Below the pieces are notes generated by a model that saw only the letters and a list, made by a program, of their open reading frames with translations, did no database searches and was not told the DNA's origin. Made by a program: the position numbers and the translations under genes. This document shows, piece after piece, positions 24,001 through 27,029 of a stretch of DNA of 64,000 nucleotides. Source of the stretch: Janthinobacterium sp. 17J80-10 (GTDB taxonomy: Bacteria > Pseudomonadota > Gammaproteobacteria > Burkholderiales > Burkholderiaceae_D); contig NZ_CP035311.1 in assembly GCF_004114795.1 (NCBI RefSeq), positions 186,001 to 250,000 of the forward strand, given 5' to 3'. Each line of letters starts with the position of its first letter. Positions within the stretch are counted from its first letter, which is position 1.

Positions 24001-24201
24001 TCCAGGCACTTTAAATGCGGCATTCGGGTCGCTGAAAAAGTTGGAATAAACAGTTATCTCCCCGTTTGGGGACTTGACCACCAGGTTGTCGCCAACACGT
24101 GATAGCTTATTGCTATCCACTGTCGATAAATCCAGTACGGGGCCTTCAAATTTGCCGATGGCGTTCCGCTGAACTGCACTGGTTTCGTTGTTGGTAGTCA
24201 A
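1..24201 (-). CDS. Giant RTX/VCBS/FG-GAP surface adhesin, C-terminus beyond window
   Basis: One uninterrupted minus-strand frame of at least 8,067 codons; no stop is reached before the left edge. The start is inferred as TTG at 24201, with AAGGA 8 bases upstream and an in-frame stop at 24238-24240; no ATG lies between them. Modules seen: BapA-like prefix (residues ~20-60), FecR-like domain (~109-240), Ser/Thr/Pro/Gly-rich linker (~290-430), 22 VCBS repeats (~522-3183), cadherin/VCBS-like modules to ~3490, dense RTX nonapeptides (GGAGNDTL type, ~3500-5770), FG-GAP repeats (GDINGDGYDD type, ~6070-7870) interrupted by Ig-like modules (~6380-6850), then RTX again. There is no Sec signal, as expected for type I secretion, whose signal would be C-terminal and is not visible. 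The family role is cell-surface adhesion and biofilm formation with calcium-stiffened repeats. No T1SS genes are in the window. The VCBS section is recently duplicated, so copy number may be assembly-sensitive. Confidence 0.93.
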   Translation of the reverse strand, partial: MTTNNETSAVQRNAIGKFEGPVLDLSTVDSNKLSRVGDNLVVKSPNGEITVYSNFFSDPNAAFKVPGSLAEFSAEILIANFPFLRAAQAATQLSSGTTADADAGSAASIIVAHIRETDGRVKVIRDGKEFFGKPGDAILAGDSLDSTGGVAVKMEFVRTNSRSGGDQLATGVIGANSRILFQGETIAQGGIQKQTVTLNLSGGAIAIENLSSISDSIHINTPAGLVAARGQGVGIHVNAITGETTVVALGTSGSAMVADTGIFIQRAGIESRISVPGDGLVLQTSDSPASQAGSLSSAQVDPISRLVAAPGASTGGADRAGTVSGTLSADTGDNANPIFASNSRGPISGSTAGSPTASTTSFSELSPFSGGSQNAPFSGTSGVSTTPVPASSTDNSIVPPVGTTGGNATDVNTPLVQSPPPVVPTIITGSTAASLNETDAILLATGTLATNNSSVIFVPQTLVSGSGGYGKFSIDAAGAWNYIGDSAHNEFISGVVYTDSFTVVTKDGKSQTVTVTINGTNDVPVVSNAGAALLGTVTEAGHADDGTATAGTVSATGTLAATDVDAAATKTWSIEGTPSTTYGSIAIDASTGVWTYTLDNTLAATQALKEGEVVTQTYTARVTDDFGAYVDQTVTITINGTNDVPVVSNLAAALAGSITEAGHLDDGTAVAGTASATGTLSATDVDAAATKAWSIESTPSTTYGSIAIDASTGVWTYTLDNTLAATQALKEGETVTQTYTARVTDDFGAYVDQTVTITINGTNDVPVVSNLAAALAGSITEAGHLDDGTAVAGTASATGTLAATDVDAAATKAWSIEGTPSTTYGSIAIDASTGVWTYTLDNTLAATQALKEGEVVTQTYVARVTDDFGAYVDQTVTITINGTNDVPVVSNAGGALLGTVTEAGHADDGTAVAGTASATGTLTATDVDAAATKAWSIESTPSTTYGSIAIDASTGVWTYTLDNTLAATQALKEGEVVTQTYVARVTDDFGAYVDQTVTITINGTNDVPVVSNLAAALAGSITEAGHLDDGTAVAGTASATGTLSATDVDAAATKSWSIEGTPSTTYGSIAIDASTGVWTYTLDNTLAATQALKEGETVTQTYVARVTDDFGAYVDQTVTITINGTNDVPVVSNAGAALLGTVTEAGHADDGTATAGTVSATGTLAATDVDAAATKAWSIEGTPSTTYGSIAIDASTGVWTYTLDNTLAATQALKEGEVVTQTYVARVTDDFGAYVDQTVTITINGTNDVPVVSNLAAALAGSITEAGHLDDGTAVAGTASATGTLTATDVDAAATQTWSLQGAPSTTYGSIAIDASTGVWTYTLDNTLAATQALKEGETVTQTYVARVTDDFGAYVDQTVTITINGTNDVPVVSNAGGALLGTVTEAGHADDGTAVAGTASATGTLTATDVDAAATQTWSLQGAPSTTYGSIAIDASTGVWTYTLDNTLAATQALKEGETVTQTYVARVTDDFGAYVDQTVTITINGTNDVPVVSNAGGALLGTVTEAGHADDGTAVAGTASATGTLTATDVDAAATQTWSLQGAPSTTYGSIAIDASTGVWTYTLDNTLAATQALKEGETVTQTYVARVTDDFGAYVDQTVTITINGTNDVPVVSNAGGALLGTVTEAGHADDGTAVAGTASATGTLTATDVDAAATKAWSIESTPSTTYGSIAIDASTGVWTYTLDNTLAATQALKEGETVTQTYVARVTDDFGAYVDQTVTITIDGTNDVPVVSNAGAALLGTVTEAGHADDGTAVAGTASATGTLTATDVDAAATQTWSLQGAPSTTYGSIAIDASTGVWTYTLDNTLAATQALKEGETVTQTYVARVTDDFGAYVDQTVTITINGTNDVPVVSNAGAALLGTVTEAGHADDGTAVAGTASATGTLTATDVDAAATKAWSIESTPSTTYGSIAIDASTGVWTYTLDNTLAATQALKEGEVVTQTYVARVTDDFGAYVDQTVTITINGTNDVPVVSNLAAALAGSITEAGHLDDGTAVAGTASATGTLTATDVDAAATKAWTIEGTPSTTYGSIAIDASTGVWTYTLDNTLAATQALKEGETVTQTYVARVTDDFGAYVDQTVTITINGTNDVPVVSNLAAALAGSITEAGHLDDGTAVAGTASATGTLTATDVDAAATKAWTIEGTPSTTYGSIAIDASTGVWTYTLDNTLAATQALKEGETVTQTYVARVTDDFGAYVDQTVTITIDGTNDVPVVSNAGAALLGTVTEAGHADDGTAVAGTASATGTLTATDVDAAATKAWSIESTPSTTYGSIAIDASTGVWTYTLDNTLAATQALKEGETVTQTYVARVTDDFGAYVDQTVTITINGTNDVPVVSNLAAALAGSITEAGHLDDGTAVAGTASATGTLTATDVDAAATKAWTIEGTPSTTYGSIAIDASTGVWTYTLDNTLAATQALKEGETVTQTYVARVTDDFGAYVDQTVTITIDGTNDVPVVSNAGAALLGTVTEAGHADDGTAVAGTASATGTLTATDVDAAATQTWSLQGAPSTTYGSIAIDASTGVWTYTLDNTLAATQALKEGETVTQTYVARVTDDFGAYVDQTVTITINGTNDVPVVSNAGAALLGTVTEAGHADDGTAVAGTASATGTLTATDVDAAATKAWSIESTPSTTYGSIAIDASTGVWTYTLDNTLAATQALKEGEVVTQTYVARVTDDFGAYVDQTVTITINGTNDVPVVSNLAAALAGSITEAGHLDDGTAVAGTASATGTLTATDVDAAATKAWTIEGTPSTTYGSIAIDASTGVWTYTLDNTLAATQALKEGETVTQTYVARVTDDFGAYVDQTVTITINGTNDVPVVSNLAAALAGSITEAGHLDDGTAVAGTASATGTLTATDVDAAATKAWTIEGTPSTTYGSIAIDASTGVWTYTLDNTLAATQALKEGETVTQTYVARVTDDFGAYVDQTVTITIDGTNDVPVVSNAGAALLGTVTEAGHADDGTAVAGTASATGTLTATDVDAAATKAWSIEGTPSTTYGGIAINASTGVWTYTLDNTLAATQALKEGETVTQTYVARVTDDFGAYVDQTVTITINGTNDVPVVSNLAAALAGSITEAGHLDDGTATAGTVSATGTLTATDVDAAATKAWTIEGTPSTTYGSIAIDASTGVWTYTLDNTLAATQALKEGEVVTQTYTARVTDDFGAYVDQTVTITINGTNDVPVASADTGSTSENATLTVTAGSGLLFNDSDVDTADTHIVSAVNGLAGNVAVGVAGSNGGTFTIAANGAYSFNPGSDFDYLVAGESQITSVTYTNQDNNGAISSSTLTVTVTGSNDTPVAVAATNSATEDGSTVTGTLTSVDPDVTGKTATYTLNAAVAGLTLSTNGNYSFDPTNSAYQSLAQGATTDVVANYTVTDDKGTTGTSTLTITVTGVDDLAVIGGVSSASLTETDVALTASGTLTATDVDSTASFLAQTLVAGSSGYGKFSITTGGVWNYIADTAHNEFVTGVDYTDSITVATTDGVQKVITITISGSKDTFVGGAGNDTFTGSADDDSMSGGAGNDTYIVTDVRNIVIEASGEGTDEVRTNLTTYTLGGNLENLVFTGTGNAAGNGNTLDNAITANVGNDTLDGGAGADTLTGGAGNDVYIVDNAGDVIVEALNEGVDEVRTNLTTYTLGANVENLVFTAAGDAAGTGNGLANAITGNIGNDTLDGGSGADSMTGGAGNDVYIVDNAGDVVSEAAGEGVDEVRTTLTSYTLGANVDNLLVTGSGNTNATGNALVNAITGGTGNDTLDGGAGADSLAGGNGNDTLIYDASDVLIDGGAGTDTLRFLSNANLTTDTVTLSNIEVLDMRAVNGGTAAQIELGAADVRALLASGVTTLTINGDSGDRILVTEQWQRGATGGGYTSFTRVHNAETLTLSLATGVELVANLSGTSGDDNLVGDSGSDTLSGGAGNDTLSGGAGIDSMSGGTGNDVYWKDVVGDVVNESAGEGTDEIRTVLTSYSLAGNPEVENLTYTNATYAAPGASAFTGTGNSLDNVITGGSSGDSLTGGLGNDSLSGLDGNDMFIGDAGNDSISGGNGTDTIDYSAETGGVTVSLATAIGSSAGAITGNDQISSIENIIGGAGNDSITGSDDFNQLDGGLGNDTLSGGLGQDTLIGGGGDDSLDGGAGNDTLIGGAGNDSFIGGLGTDTADFSSEGNSISVNLATGSGTDSSGGSDSFSGVENVTGGSAGDILIGDANANRLDGGAGDDTIAGAAGNDTLVGSGGLDTLDYSAVSGAIIVNLSNATVNAVLASTASDGFGGIDSLSGFETVLGGGGNDILVGGTENNLLVGNAGNDLLSGGAGVDTLQGGAGDDSLRGGAGNDSLDGGSHLGNGDTADYSDQGTAVNVNLATASATGGSIGTDTLSNIENIAGSSVNDTLTGDTGANQIWGNAGNDSVQGGDGNDSLRGGQGNDTIDGGNGIDGVFYDDVNGPVIVNLGATTLNLTVTVAGTGYGYNVLAGSAQGVTQAGANAGTDTLLNIENIVGSGGTDTLVGSAGDNIIDGADGGDSIDGGAGNDTIYYDENDAFVDGGAGSADTLLVRAGLATLDLTLVRDEVFNNFEILDVTVAGAQIVKISDSDIKALTGGGATGTLIVNGGSDDTVRLVGANWPTTGIPTEVIDSVTYNVYTYNGATIKIRDVVSVGYLFNSGELGEVTNGSDGGDTYEGNGGNDTFNAGAGDDYGNGGGDNDWMAGDAGNDTLLGGSGSDTIFGGDAADTAGSGNDSIDGGEGDDVISAGDGDDSIIGGSGNDGIIAGSGNDSVSGGEGNDNLQAGSGNDTVDAGSGNDQINGGEGDDSINAGTGDDSVVGGAGNDTLDGGSGTDTLDYSAESDPVNINLTTGSGTGTGIGSDTLANFENVVGGAGNDTISGNDAANRVTGGAGSDSIATGAGNDWILFDAADALVDAGIGVDTLAIADNTVVDFMAIDNSRFVGIEEIDLTGNGVQSIVLNAADVVAFSDTTDTLKIHGDAGDKLTLSGNWINAGTQPVSYNGASSQPYVKLTLAIDGSTTATVLVDPAMTLDIVYLGSASNDTLSGGGGADNVDGGAGNDSLDGAAGADSVYGGVGNDTIIYDSSDVYQDGGADTDTLKFAGTASGLLLDFGQLARPAVNGLRPTLTGFEIIDITGGGNNSVVIDATSLKALSDSTDSLDITGNAGDTVYIVGSWTDDGIAGGYHSYSKDGATLRVATAIAVGAVLDDPNGDANSANPIPGATAGSDVIRGLGGDDTLDGAGGADVLNGGAGNDVLVYDASDLTIDGGDGSDTLRLASSLNLAGVAGSKVANIEIIDLVTGGSSITLSATAADIIALNSTGTVRVDGDASDSVALSGNWVTGATAGGYTSYTLGAATLDIAQTIAVTVTYTGTTQGNNMLAGAGSQTLDALGGNDTLDGGSGADTLLGGNGDDVLVYDAADTSISGGAGTDTLRLEGAGVTLDLTAIANNRITGIEKIDITGSGDNTLVLNADDLKALSTDTDTLIVTGNVGDSVRLSGTGWESRGSELVAGITYNKFIGYATDGTLVTVLGGLKMVKGDQIVGSGGNDTLAGGTGSDDIQGMAGNDSISGGTGSDILDGGADDDIVIYDALDIAAGGGSGTDTLQLATGGEIIDLQEAGRPDAAALRPTLSSFEVVDLNTGSANYLILDEATLAGLAGGTLTVSGTADDIVFVDGSLSSTLNLVGGVTQTALTRGTATGDNITGTGGQDAIKSDGGNDTIHGGLGADIIYAGSGDDSVIYDAADLRIFGGAGTDTLVINTVDGDGGISNTASGTNTTAGDIDLTLAAGGVVTGFEVIEMRGNGNQTVKLDAPSVQTLSDTGHMTVMGDLGDVLKLYGGWVYSNVESDADGKLYTVMKKGDAYVHVVSEVTLDITNEMGGKVVIGTSGADDKTVSTNGGVLTGDGDDLIRINNMSFTGADGGRGYDKVYFQFSGDINTSLMSPTALTNIEEIDLASGSAAANKLILTPEKLLSMTDADQILVVKGTIGTDSIDLYGEWSPIASATDVLYNGVSYKAITASNGGKLYFTPGLTVAMVDPTPQMSAFSVAYDDGAYLVSSGIDKYAGWKVANAGDVNQDGIADMIVNQLNSAFVVFGTESMQGQIDLNNLGSRGFMVNGITTNNALSSWSEWQSLNYGLTPIGDVNGDGIADMIAPNGTTNTFRVIYGRTDWSNIDVSNAGTFVSGSSNGFAITTNFGWGGGDNLSGFAGVGDVNNDGYDDYVISQMWSSDINGQGDSGKAYLMFGGAYSGNIATSGMPVTKGVVISSDSSNYIKLGTDIAALGDINADGFADFAIGGPGIDSAGPNGQQDRSGSGYVIFGKAEGWGNSIVVQRDNVAPTFRAGASTPGDGQTNYPLAYNPEVQQGFSESVMFGTGYISLFNQATGVLVEKFDVATGLGSMGGKVALKNWQVANDLLQMNFFNPLAPNTDYYITIDATAIKDLAGNYYAGIADSTSWNFRTTGSPLNDVTAPTLSANATLTYSDGAASISTSGGTSGVVSAPTNNNQGAPVYRLDFSFNENVKPYGTVTITQGGTVVEVFDLQTGLGSKGGTVYFPSGSATQDNTSFGVNFGATLAGNMLTTVTLSGFQDVAGNLLDGGLAKNFTYTTAVDASGPVLTNAYRVHTPVDNLTGVSVENNIVFQADESLLPGASGSIELRYSSTYNGVAAETFAWSSAPVASNGIYTLSGSQGGTLTINNKTVTLNPGSNLAYNTGYDLYVSAGALTDPSGNAATGYTVQGAYNFTTTTGLVTVAGGNAVDHSLKVGITDNLVISFNESVTAGTASPGTQFVKLWNSAGTLIETFDVADSDGSNGSKGGNLSFNGYNVVINPAQNLMLAGGYYLTVDTQAIKSLNASSTTYYAGASNATTLSFSTEAAVQIDPGQLNNSFNMQWAGQQIEGVGDVDGDGVNDFVVGSYQQVNDASIAGGWAYGKYYLVFGQAGEWAPVQNIQQLKDAGRVVEIYGTASNWLTRVVEFGDLNKDGYNDLLLTSGGWYPDNDGTPQDRNASNDGDIDSGAAFVVYGQARSNWTSSVNITQLGTDGLEITGGLPQEQFGFSAATGDFNSDGTIDIVFGMPVNHRDGYASGEAFVLNGGNFTDSLMNVGTTGANTILGDYNANRIAGQQGNDLIYGLGGADILRGGAGDDTIGISDLDFVLVDGGTGADTLKFVGHGMHLDMSGYAGASVRSFETIDLTGDGNNSLVINYSEVAYLLERQLSQAYGNNVKLTINGDAGDAVTLEGPWAAVGSDATHTTYALDGLYVRIDSDVTRTVAGWTNPYAGATMDLFAMPSGFRTSTVTSGIALDTGLGSYLANIGDVNNDGFNDFAVRQDAATLTNLQWYERYENVYWENGNTVWGWYPRLNQRADQKYSGEAYVIYGKAGGLGTVNLAAPVDGNAIKLTGSASANENLGVYMNGLGDINGDGISDMVIGASQSSKIFAFNEGGEKSGSDLTGTDPTHNADRYQTAPNAASLSPDWNSDSWSQSNEGRQYFFLGNNTALVNKAGGAITSTTLANDFNASTALPTTYNVNSGLITDLPDRGPANAETNTVYTYTTTATLADGSFIGAANAQYGSNWQPVSLGDMNGDGYDDFVTGTSNTKLILGSATGWTGLDTLSSAVTWTQKNVTINGNTNSNAIAAAGDVNGDGFADFVFSWDGNGATIVFGKAGNNWNATTTLGSTLAASATVAASTFIAVESGQAINPTYTRGLGDINGDGYDDLLFAAQSANDYNAKDNGGAYVLFGSASGWDANLSLSGLAAAGRGFRITGAVDFDYAAYDATSAGDVNGDGYNDFVIAAYGDDESVNGTGAAGSAYLLFGRSTGWKDISLLQVQDFGTQILGGAANASSLWQQLGDIDGDGLDDLSYSNSNATATTILYGNENFTSGSNVGVQHITDLNDTTPGNSVINGGMLNATLGIGAADTLIGNAGNDILTGDGGRDVLIGGAGNDVLKVADANFFKLDGGTGIDTMELTAGMTIDFTALANTRVEGIEVLTLGVGNQTVTFNALDVLAMTGENNTAVNDAGYQKGHVLVIDSEGGSDTVTLNTGWNGTAVATGVSVAGATGSFSVYQHG
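15230..16989 (-). repeat. Segmental duplication inside the VCBS array, copy A (1.76 kb)
   Basis: This block of about 4.85 VCBS units matches 17408-19167 at an offset of 2,178 bp (6 x 363). It is bounded by a c/t mismatch at 15229/17407 and a g/t mismatch at 16990/19168. I saw no difference inside by line comparison and by comparing conceptual translations, but did not align it exhaustively. Confidence 0.85.
17408..19167 (-). repeat. Segmental duplication inside the VCBS array, copy B (1.76 kb)
   Basis: Partner of 15230-16989, in the same orientation and reading frame, six repeat units further along. The near-perfect identity of a multi-unit block points to a recent duplication or to gene conversion keeping the copies identical. 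Confidence 0.85.
19229..20352 (-). repeat. Identical tandem VCBS units, about 3.1 copies
   Basis: Within this tract the sequence repeats itself with period 363 bp without a visible difference: 19229-19989 matches 19592-20352. It ends at an a/g difference (19990 versus 20353). This is the youngest-looking part of the array. Confidence 0.85.
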
Positions 24202-24508
24202 AATAGTAGTCCTTGAAGGAACAATCGATGCAACCTGTCAGTTCGTAAATTGGAATTTTTGTGACGCGGTATCGACCTCCATGAGGGCACAGGTTGGAAA
24301 CCGTGCGGCCGTCATGAAGGCCGAATGGCCGCAATTCCTGAAACATCTCCTATTCCCAGACGGACATCTGCCATCTTGAGAATTGATATTTCTCAATAGT
24401 AGAAGTTTCTAAACAGAAATTGCCTGAGCAAATCTGAGCGGCGTGTTAAATAACATTGCCGAAAGACAACGAAGGGAAGAACGGACAAAATGACGGGGCA
24501 GTTTGGCC
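24202..24508 (-). promoter_or_regulatory. Adhesin upstream region with TTGAGAA-N7-TTCTCAA inverted repeat
   Basis: This 307-bp stretch between the PAS-wHTH gene and the adhesin start is more AT-rich than its surroundings and has no credible gene. At 24376-24396 it carries a perfect 7-bp inverted repeat, TTGAGAA-N7-TTCTCAA, about 175 bp upstream of the adhesin start. It could be an operator for the neighbouring regulator or a weak hairpin after that gene; no T-run follows, which favours the operator reading. Promoter boxes could not be assigned with confidence. Confidence 0.4.
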
Positions 24509-25213
24509 TTACCGGCAAACTTCGATTTCGTCGTAAAAACGATAGCCAATACCCCGCAAGGTGGTCACGGGCAGTTGGAGGCCGCAAGCCTCCTCGACCT
24601 TGCGACGCAGGCGGCGCATCTGGGTGTCGAGCCGACGTTGGTCATAATCCACGTAGTCCTCACCCAGCGCACAAACAATTGTCTTGCGACTGACACTATT
24701 ACCACCTGCGGCCAGGGCCAGCAGTACCGTGTAGTCTTGAGCGGAGAGGGTAATCGGCGCGAAGCCGGGGGGAGTCAGGCATGGCGGCGAACCTGACAGG
24801 CGCCAGCGCGGTACTGAATCGGCAATGGCTTGGGAAGCCACATCGATGGGATTGGTATGTCTGCGCTCGGTGACATCGCGAGCCACAGCAACCCTGACCT
24901 GATCGGTCTCCGACCAGCGGGCCGACCACATGATGTTGGCGATGCGGCCATCCTTGCGGATATAGCGGTTCTCGAAATGCAGCTGCAGGTAGCCGGCCTC
25001 AATCCGCTCAACCGCCTTCAATGTCCTCGTGCGATCCTCGGGGAATACCAGGTCAATCATCTGCTTGCCCACCATTTCGTCTGGCGTATATCCGAAAATT
25101 CGTTCGCAAGCACCACTAACAGAAATGAATCGCCCTTGGGTATCAACCACACAGATTGCATCCGGCAGCAAATCCATGAAATTCGTCAGTACGTTGGGGC
25201 CATTTTGTTGCAT
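24509..25213 (-). CDS. PAS domain plus OmpR/PhoB-type winged-helix regulator
   Basis: A 234-residue protein. The N-terminal half (~5-120) is a PAS domain (DLLPDAICVVDTQG, RIFGYTPDEMVGK, IRKDGRIANIMWSARW, VARDVTERR). The C-terminal half (~150-228) is an OmpR/PhoB-type DNA-binding domain ending in the typical RRLDTQMRRLRRKVEE and TTLRGIGYRF segments. It has no receiver, kinase, GGDEF or transmembrane segment, so it appears to be a one-component cytoplasmic regulator in which PAS senses a ligand, redox state or partner. It lies 307 bp upstream of the giant adhesin on the same strand, so control of that gene is a reasonable inference. The start at 25213 has only a weak ribosome binding site. Confidence 0.85.
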   Translation of the reverse strand: MQQNGPNVLTNFMDLLPDAICVVDTQGRFISVSGACERIFGYTPDEMVGKQMIDLVFPEDRTRTLKAVERIEAGYLQLHFENRYIRKDGRIANIMWSARWSETDQVRVAVARDVTERRHTNPIDVASQAIADSVPRWRLSGSPPCLTPPGFAPITLSAQDYTVLLALAAGGNSVSRKTIVCALGEDYVDYDQRRLDTQMRRLRRKVEEACGLQLPVTTLRGIGYRFYDEIEVCR

Positions 25214-25400
25214 GGTAAATGGGAAGATTGACTACCGAAACAAGAAGCTGGAAAAATGCTGACAAATTTATAATTGTTTAATTTAACAAGCAGCTTGATC
25301 CGAATAGAGGAAGAAGGCTTGTGTTGGCAGCTTGTTTTTTCAAATTATAAATATGGCGTGGAGATGGGCAAAATATATTTTTCGCTCACATCTCTAAATC

Positions 25401-25476
25401 TGGTGCGGCTGGCGGGGATCGAACCCACGACCCTTGGCTTCGGAGGCCAATACTCTATCCACTGAGCTACAGCCGC
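25401..25476 (-). tRNA. tRNA-Arg (anticodon CCG)
   Basis: The minus strand folds as a complete 76-nt cloverleaf. The acceptor stem GCGGCTG pairs with CAGCCGC, followed by discriminator A and an encoded CCA end at 25401. The D-arm begins TAGCTCAGTGG and the T-arm is GTGGGTTCGATCCCC. The anticodon loop CTCCGAA places CCG at 25441-25443. Confidence 0.96.
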
Positions 25477-25676
25477 GTAGGAGGAATACAGAAGAGTCCA
25501 GAAGGATACCGTTTTTCTGGCATGTCGTCCATGCAAACCGCTTGCCATCCGTTCCAAATCGACAGTATTGCGTCTATAATCAAAGGTTTGGCGACCTATT
25601 GCGCAATGAAATCCCAGCTTGGCTTCGGATCCGTGCGTACCCGCCTACCAGTTTAAAAAAATGTCTTGAGGGAATA

Positions 25677-26534
25677 ATGAGCGACGCACACAACGAACAC
25701 GAATCCTTGATTAAAACACCCAAGCAGTTGATCGCTGTGATCGCGGCAGCGTTTATCGTGCCGATCCTGGTCATCGTGCTGCTGACGAAATTCGTCGCTG
25801 GCGAAAAAGGCGGCCTGTCGGGCCTCTCCAATGAACAAATCGCCGAAGCTACCGCTGCACGCATCCGTCCGGTCGGTGACGAGGGCTTTACCCTCAAGGA
25901 TTCAAACGCCCCGCGTCAGTTGCAAACCGGCGATGGCGTCTACAAGGCCGTTTGCGCGACCTGCCATGACGGCGGCCTGGCTGGCGCACCGAAGCTGGGT
26001 GACGCCGGGGGCTGGTCGGCCCGCATTGCGCAAGGATACGACAAGCTGGTCGCCCACGCCATCAGCGGTATCCGCGGCATGCCTGCAAAGGGCGGCAATC
26101 CGGATCTGGATGACGTTGAAGTCGCGCGCGCCGTGGTCTTCATGGCCAACAAGTCGGGCGCAAGCTTCAAGGAACCTGCTGTAAAAGCCGCCCCGGCAGC
26201 TGCTGCACCGGCTGCCGAAGCTGCCGCGCCTGCTGCCGCCGCTCCTGCTGCTGCAGTTGCTGCCGCACCGGCCTCAGCCCCGGCAGCCCTTTCTGCTGAT
26301 GCAGGCAAGAAGATCTATGACTCGGCCTGCGTGGCATGCCACGGTGCCGGCATTGCCGGCGCGCCGAAGTTCGGTGACAAGGCCGCTTGGGCGCCGCGCC
26401 TGAAAAAAGGCGCCGATGCATTGCACGCCAGCGCCATCAAGGGCTTGAACGCCATGCCGCCCAAAGGTGGCTCGTCCGCTTCCGATGCCGAAATCAAGGC
26501 AGCCGTCGATTACATGATGGCCGCGGCCAAGTAA
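25677..26534 (+). CDS. Membrane-anchored di-haem c5-type cytochrome c
   Basis: A 285-residue protein. An N-terminal transmembrane anchor (~17-40) is followed by two cytochrome c5-like domains with haem motifs CATCH (93-97) and CVACH (218-222). They are joined by an Ala/Pro-rich linker (~166-204). Methionine ligands are likely in GIRGMPAKGG and GLNAMPPKGG. It should act as a periplasm-facing electron carrier to a terminal oxidase or another acceptor. The ATG at 25677 is preceded by GAGGGA; a longer frame from 25434 exists but its extra N-terminus overlaps the tRNA and lacks support. A strong terminator follows. Confidence 0.93.
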   Translation: MSDAHNEHESLIKTPKQLIAVIAAAFIVPILVIVLLTKFVAGEKGGLSGLSNEQIAEATAARIRPVGDEGFTLKDSNAPRQLQTGDGVYKAVCATCHDGGLAGAPKLGDAGGWSARIAQGYDKLVAHAISGIRGMPAKGGNPDLDDVEVARAVVFMANKSGASFKEPAVKAAPAAAAPAAEAAAPAAAAPAAAVAAAPASAPAALSADAGKKIYDSACVACHGAGIAGAPKFGDKAAWAPRLKKGADALHASAIKGLNAMPPKGGSSASDAEIKAAVDYMMAAAK

Positions 26535-26555
26535 GCCGCCGCGCTTGCGACAAGA

Positions 26556-26580
26556 AGCCGACCTGCGGGTCGGCTTTTTT
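26556..26580 (+). terminator. Rho-independent terminator after the cytochrome gene
   Basis: Stem AGCCGACC (26556-26563) and GGTCGGCT (26568-26575) with loop TGCG, followed by a run of T to 26580. It sits 22 bp after the cytochrome stop codon. Confidence 0.93.
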
Positions 26581-26645
26581 ATGGAAGTTCTATAAACGCA
26601 ATAAGACGCCGAGGTTGCGGCGGTTGGAATGCGGCAATGGCGGCG

Positions 26646-27020
26646 CTAGGGGCGGTCGTGGCGGGTGCGTCGGCGCCGGGCACTCGCGCGCTTGAGGGCA
26701 AAAGCAGCCAGCGCGCCGAGTGCACCGGCGGCTAACAGCTTGCGCGTTGTCGGCCCGGAAGGCTTGAAGCGGCCCAGCAGGGACAAGCCGCGCATGGCGA
26801 CGGGCAATGCCAGCGGCAGCAATGCCGCCATCCCGCCGGACGCCACGCCACTCTTTTTATTCCGCAATAGTGCAAGCCCGGTCAGCGCCAAGCCGCCGAC
26901 CGCCTGGACCAGGGCGCCGGGGTGCAGGCCCTCGGCCAGCGCATGGCCGGCCTGCACCATGCCTTGCCGGTGCCGTGCGGCTTGCGCTACCAATGCCTGT
27001 TTTTGATCGGTCGGTTTCAT
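26646..27020 (-). CDS. Small membrane-associated protein, YqjK-like position
   Basis: 124 residues. It has a hydrophobic middle (ALVQAVGGLALTGLALL and GMAALLPLALPVAMRG), a hydrophobic stretch near residue 100 (LLAAGALGALAAFAL) and a very basic C-terminus (KRASARRRRTR). It is the third gene of an operon whose first two members are DUF883/YqjD- and YqjE-like, which is the place of yqjK in enterobacteria. Similarity to YqjK itself is not obvious, so the assignment is positional. AAGGC upstream supports the ATG. Function unknown; membrane stress is an inference from the operon. Confidence 0.7.
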   Translation of the reverse strand: MKPTDQKQALVAQAARHRQGMVQAGHALAEGLHPGALVQAVGGLALTGLALLRNKKSGVASGGMAALLPLALPVAMRGLSLLGRFKPSGPTTRKLLAAGALGALAAFALKRASARRRRTRHDRP

Positions 27021-27029
27021 GAATACGCC

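Noticed and set aside
25401-25476. tRNA-Arg as an integration site for a genomic island carrying the adhesin
   Set aside because: No integrase, no direct repeat of the tRNA 3' end and no IS elements seen nearby.
25434-25676. N-terminal extension of the cytochrome gene
   Set aside because: Runs through the tRNA-Arg gene; a good ribosome site and membrane anchor start at 25677.
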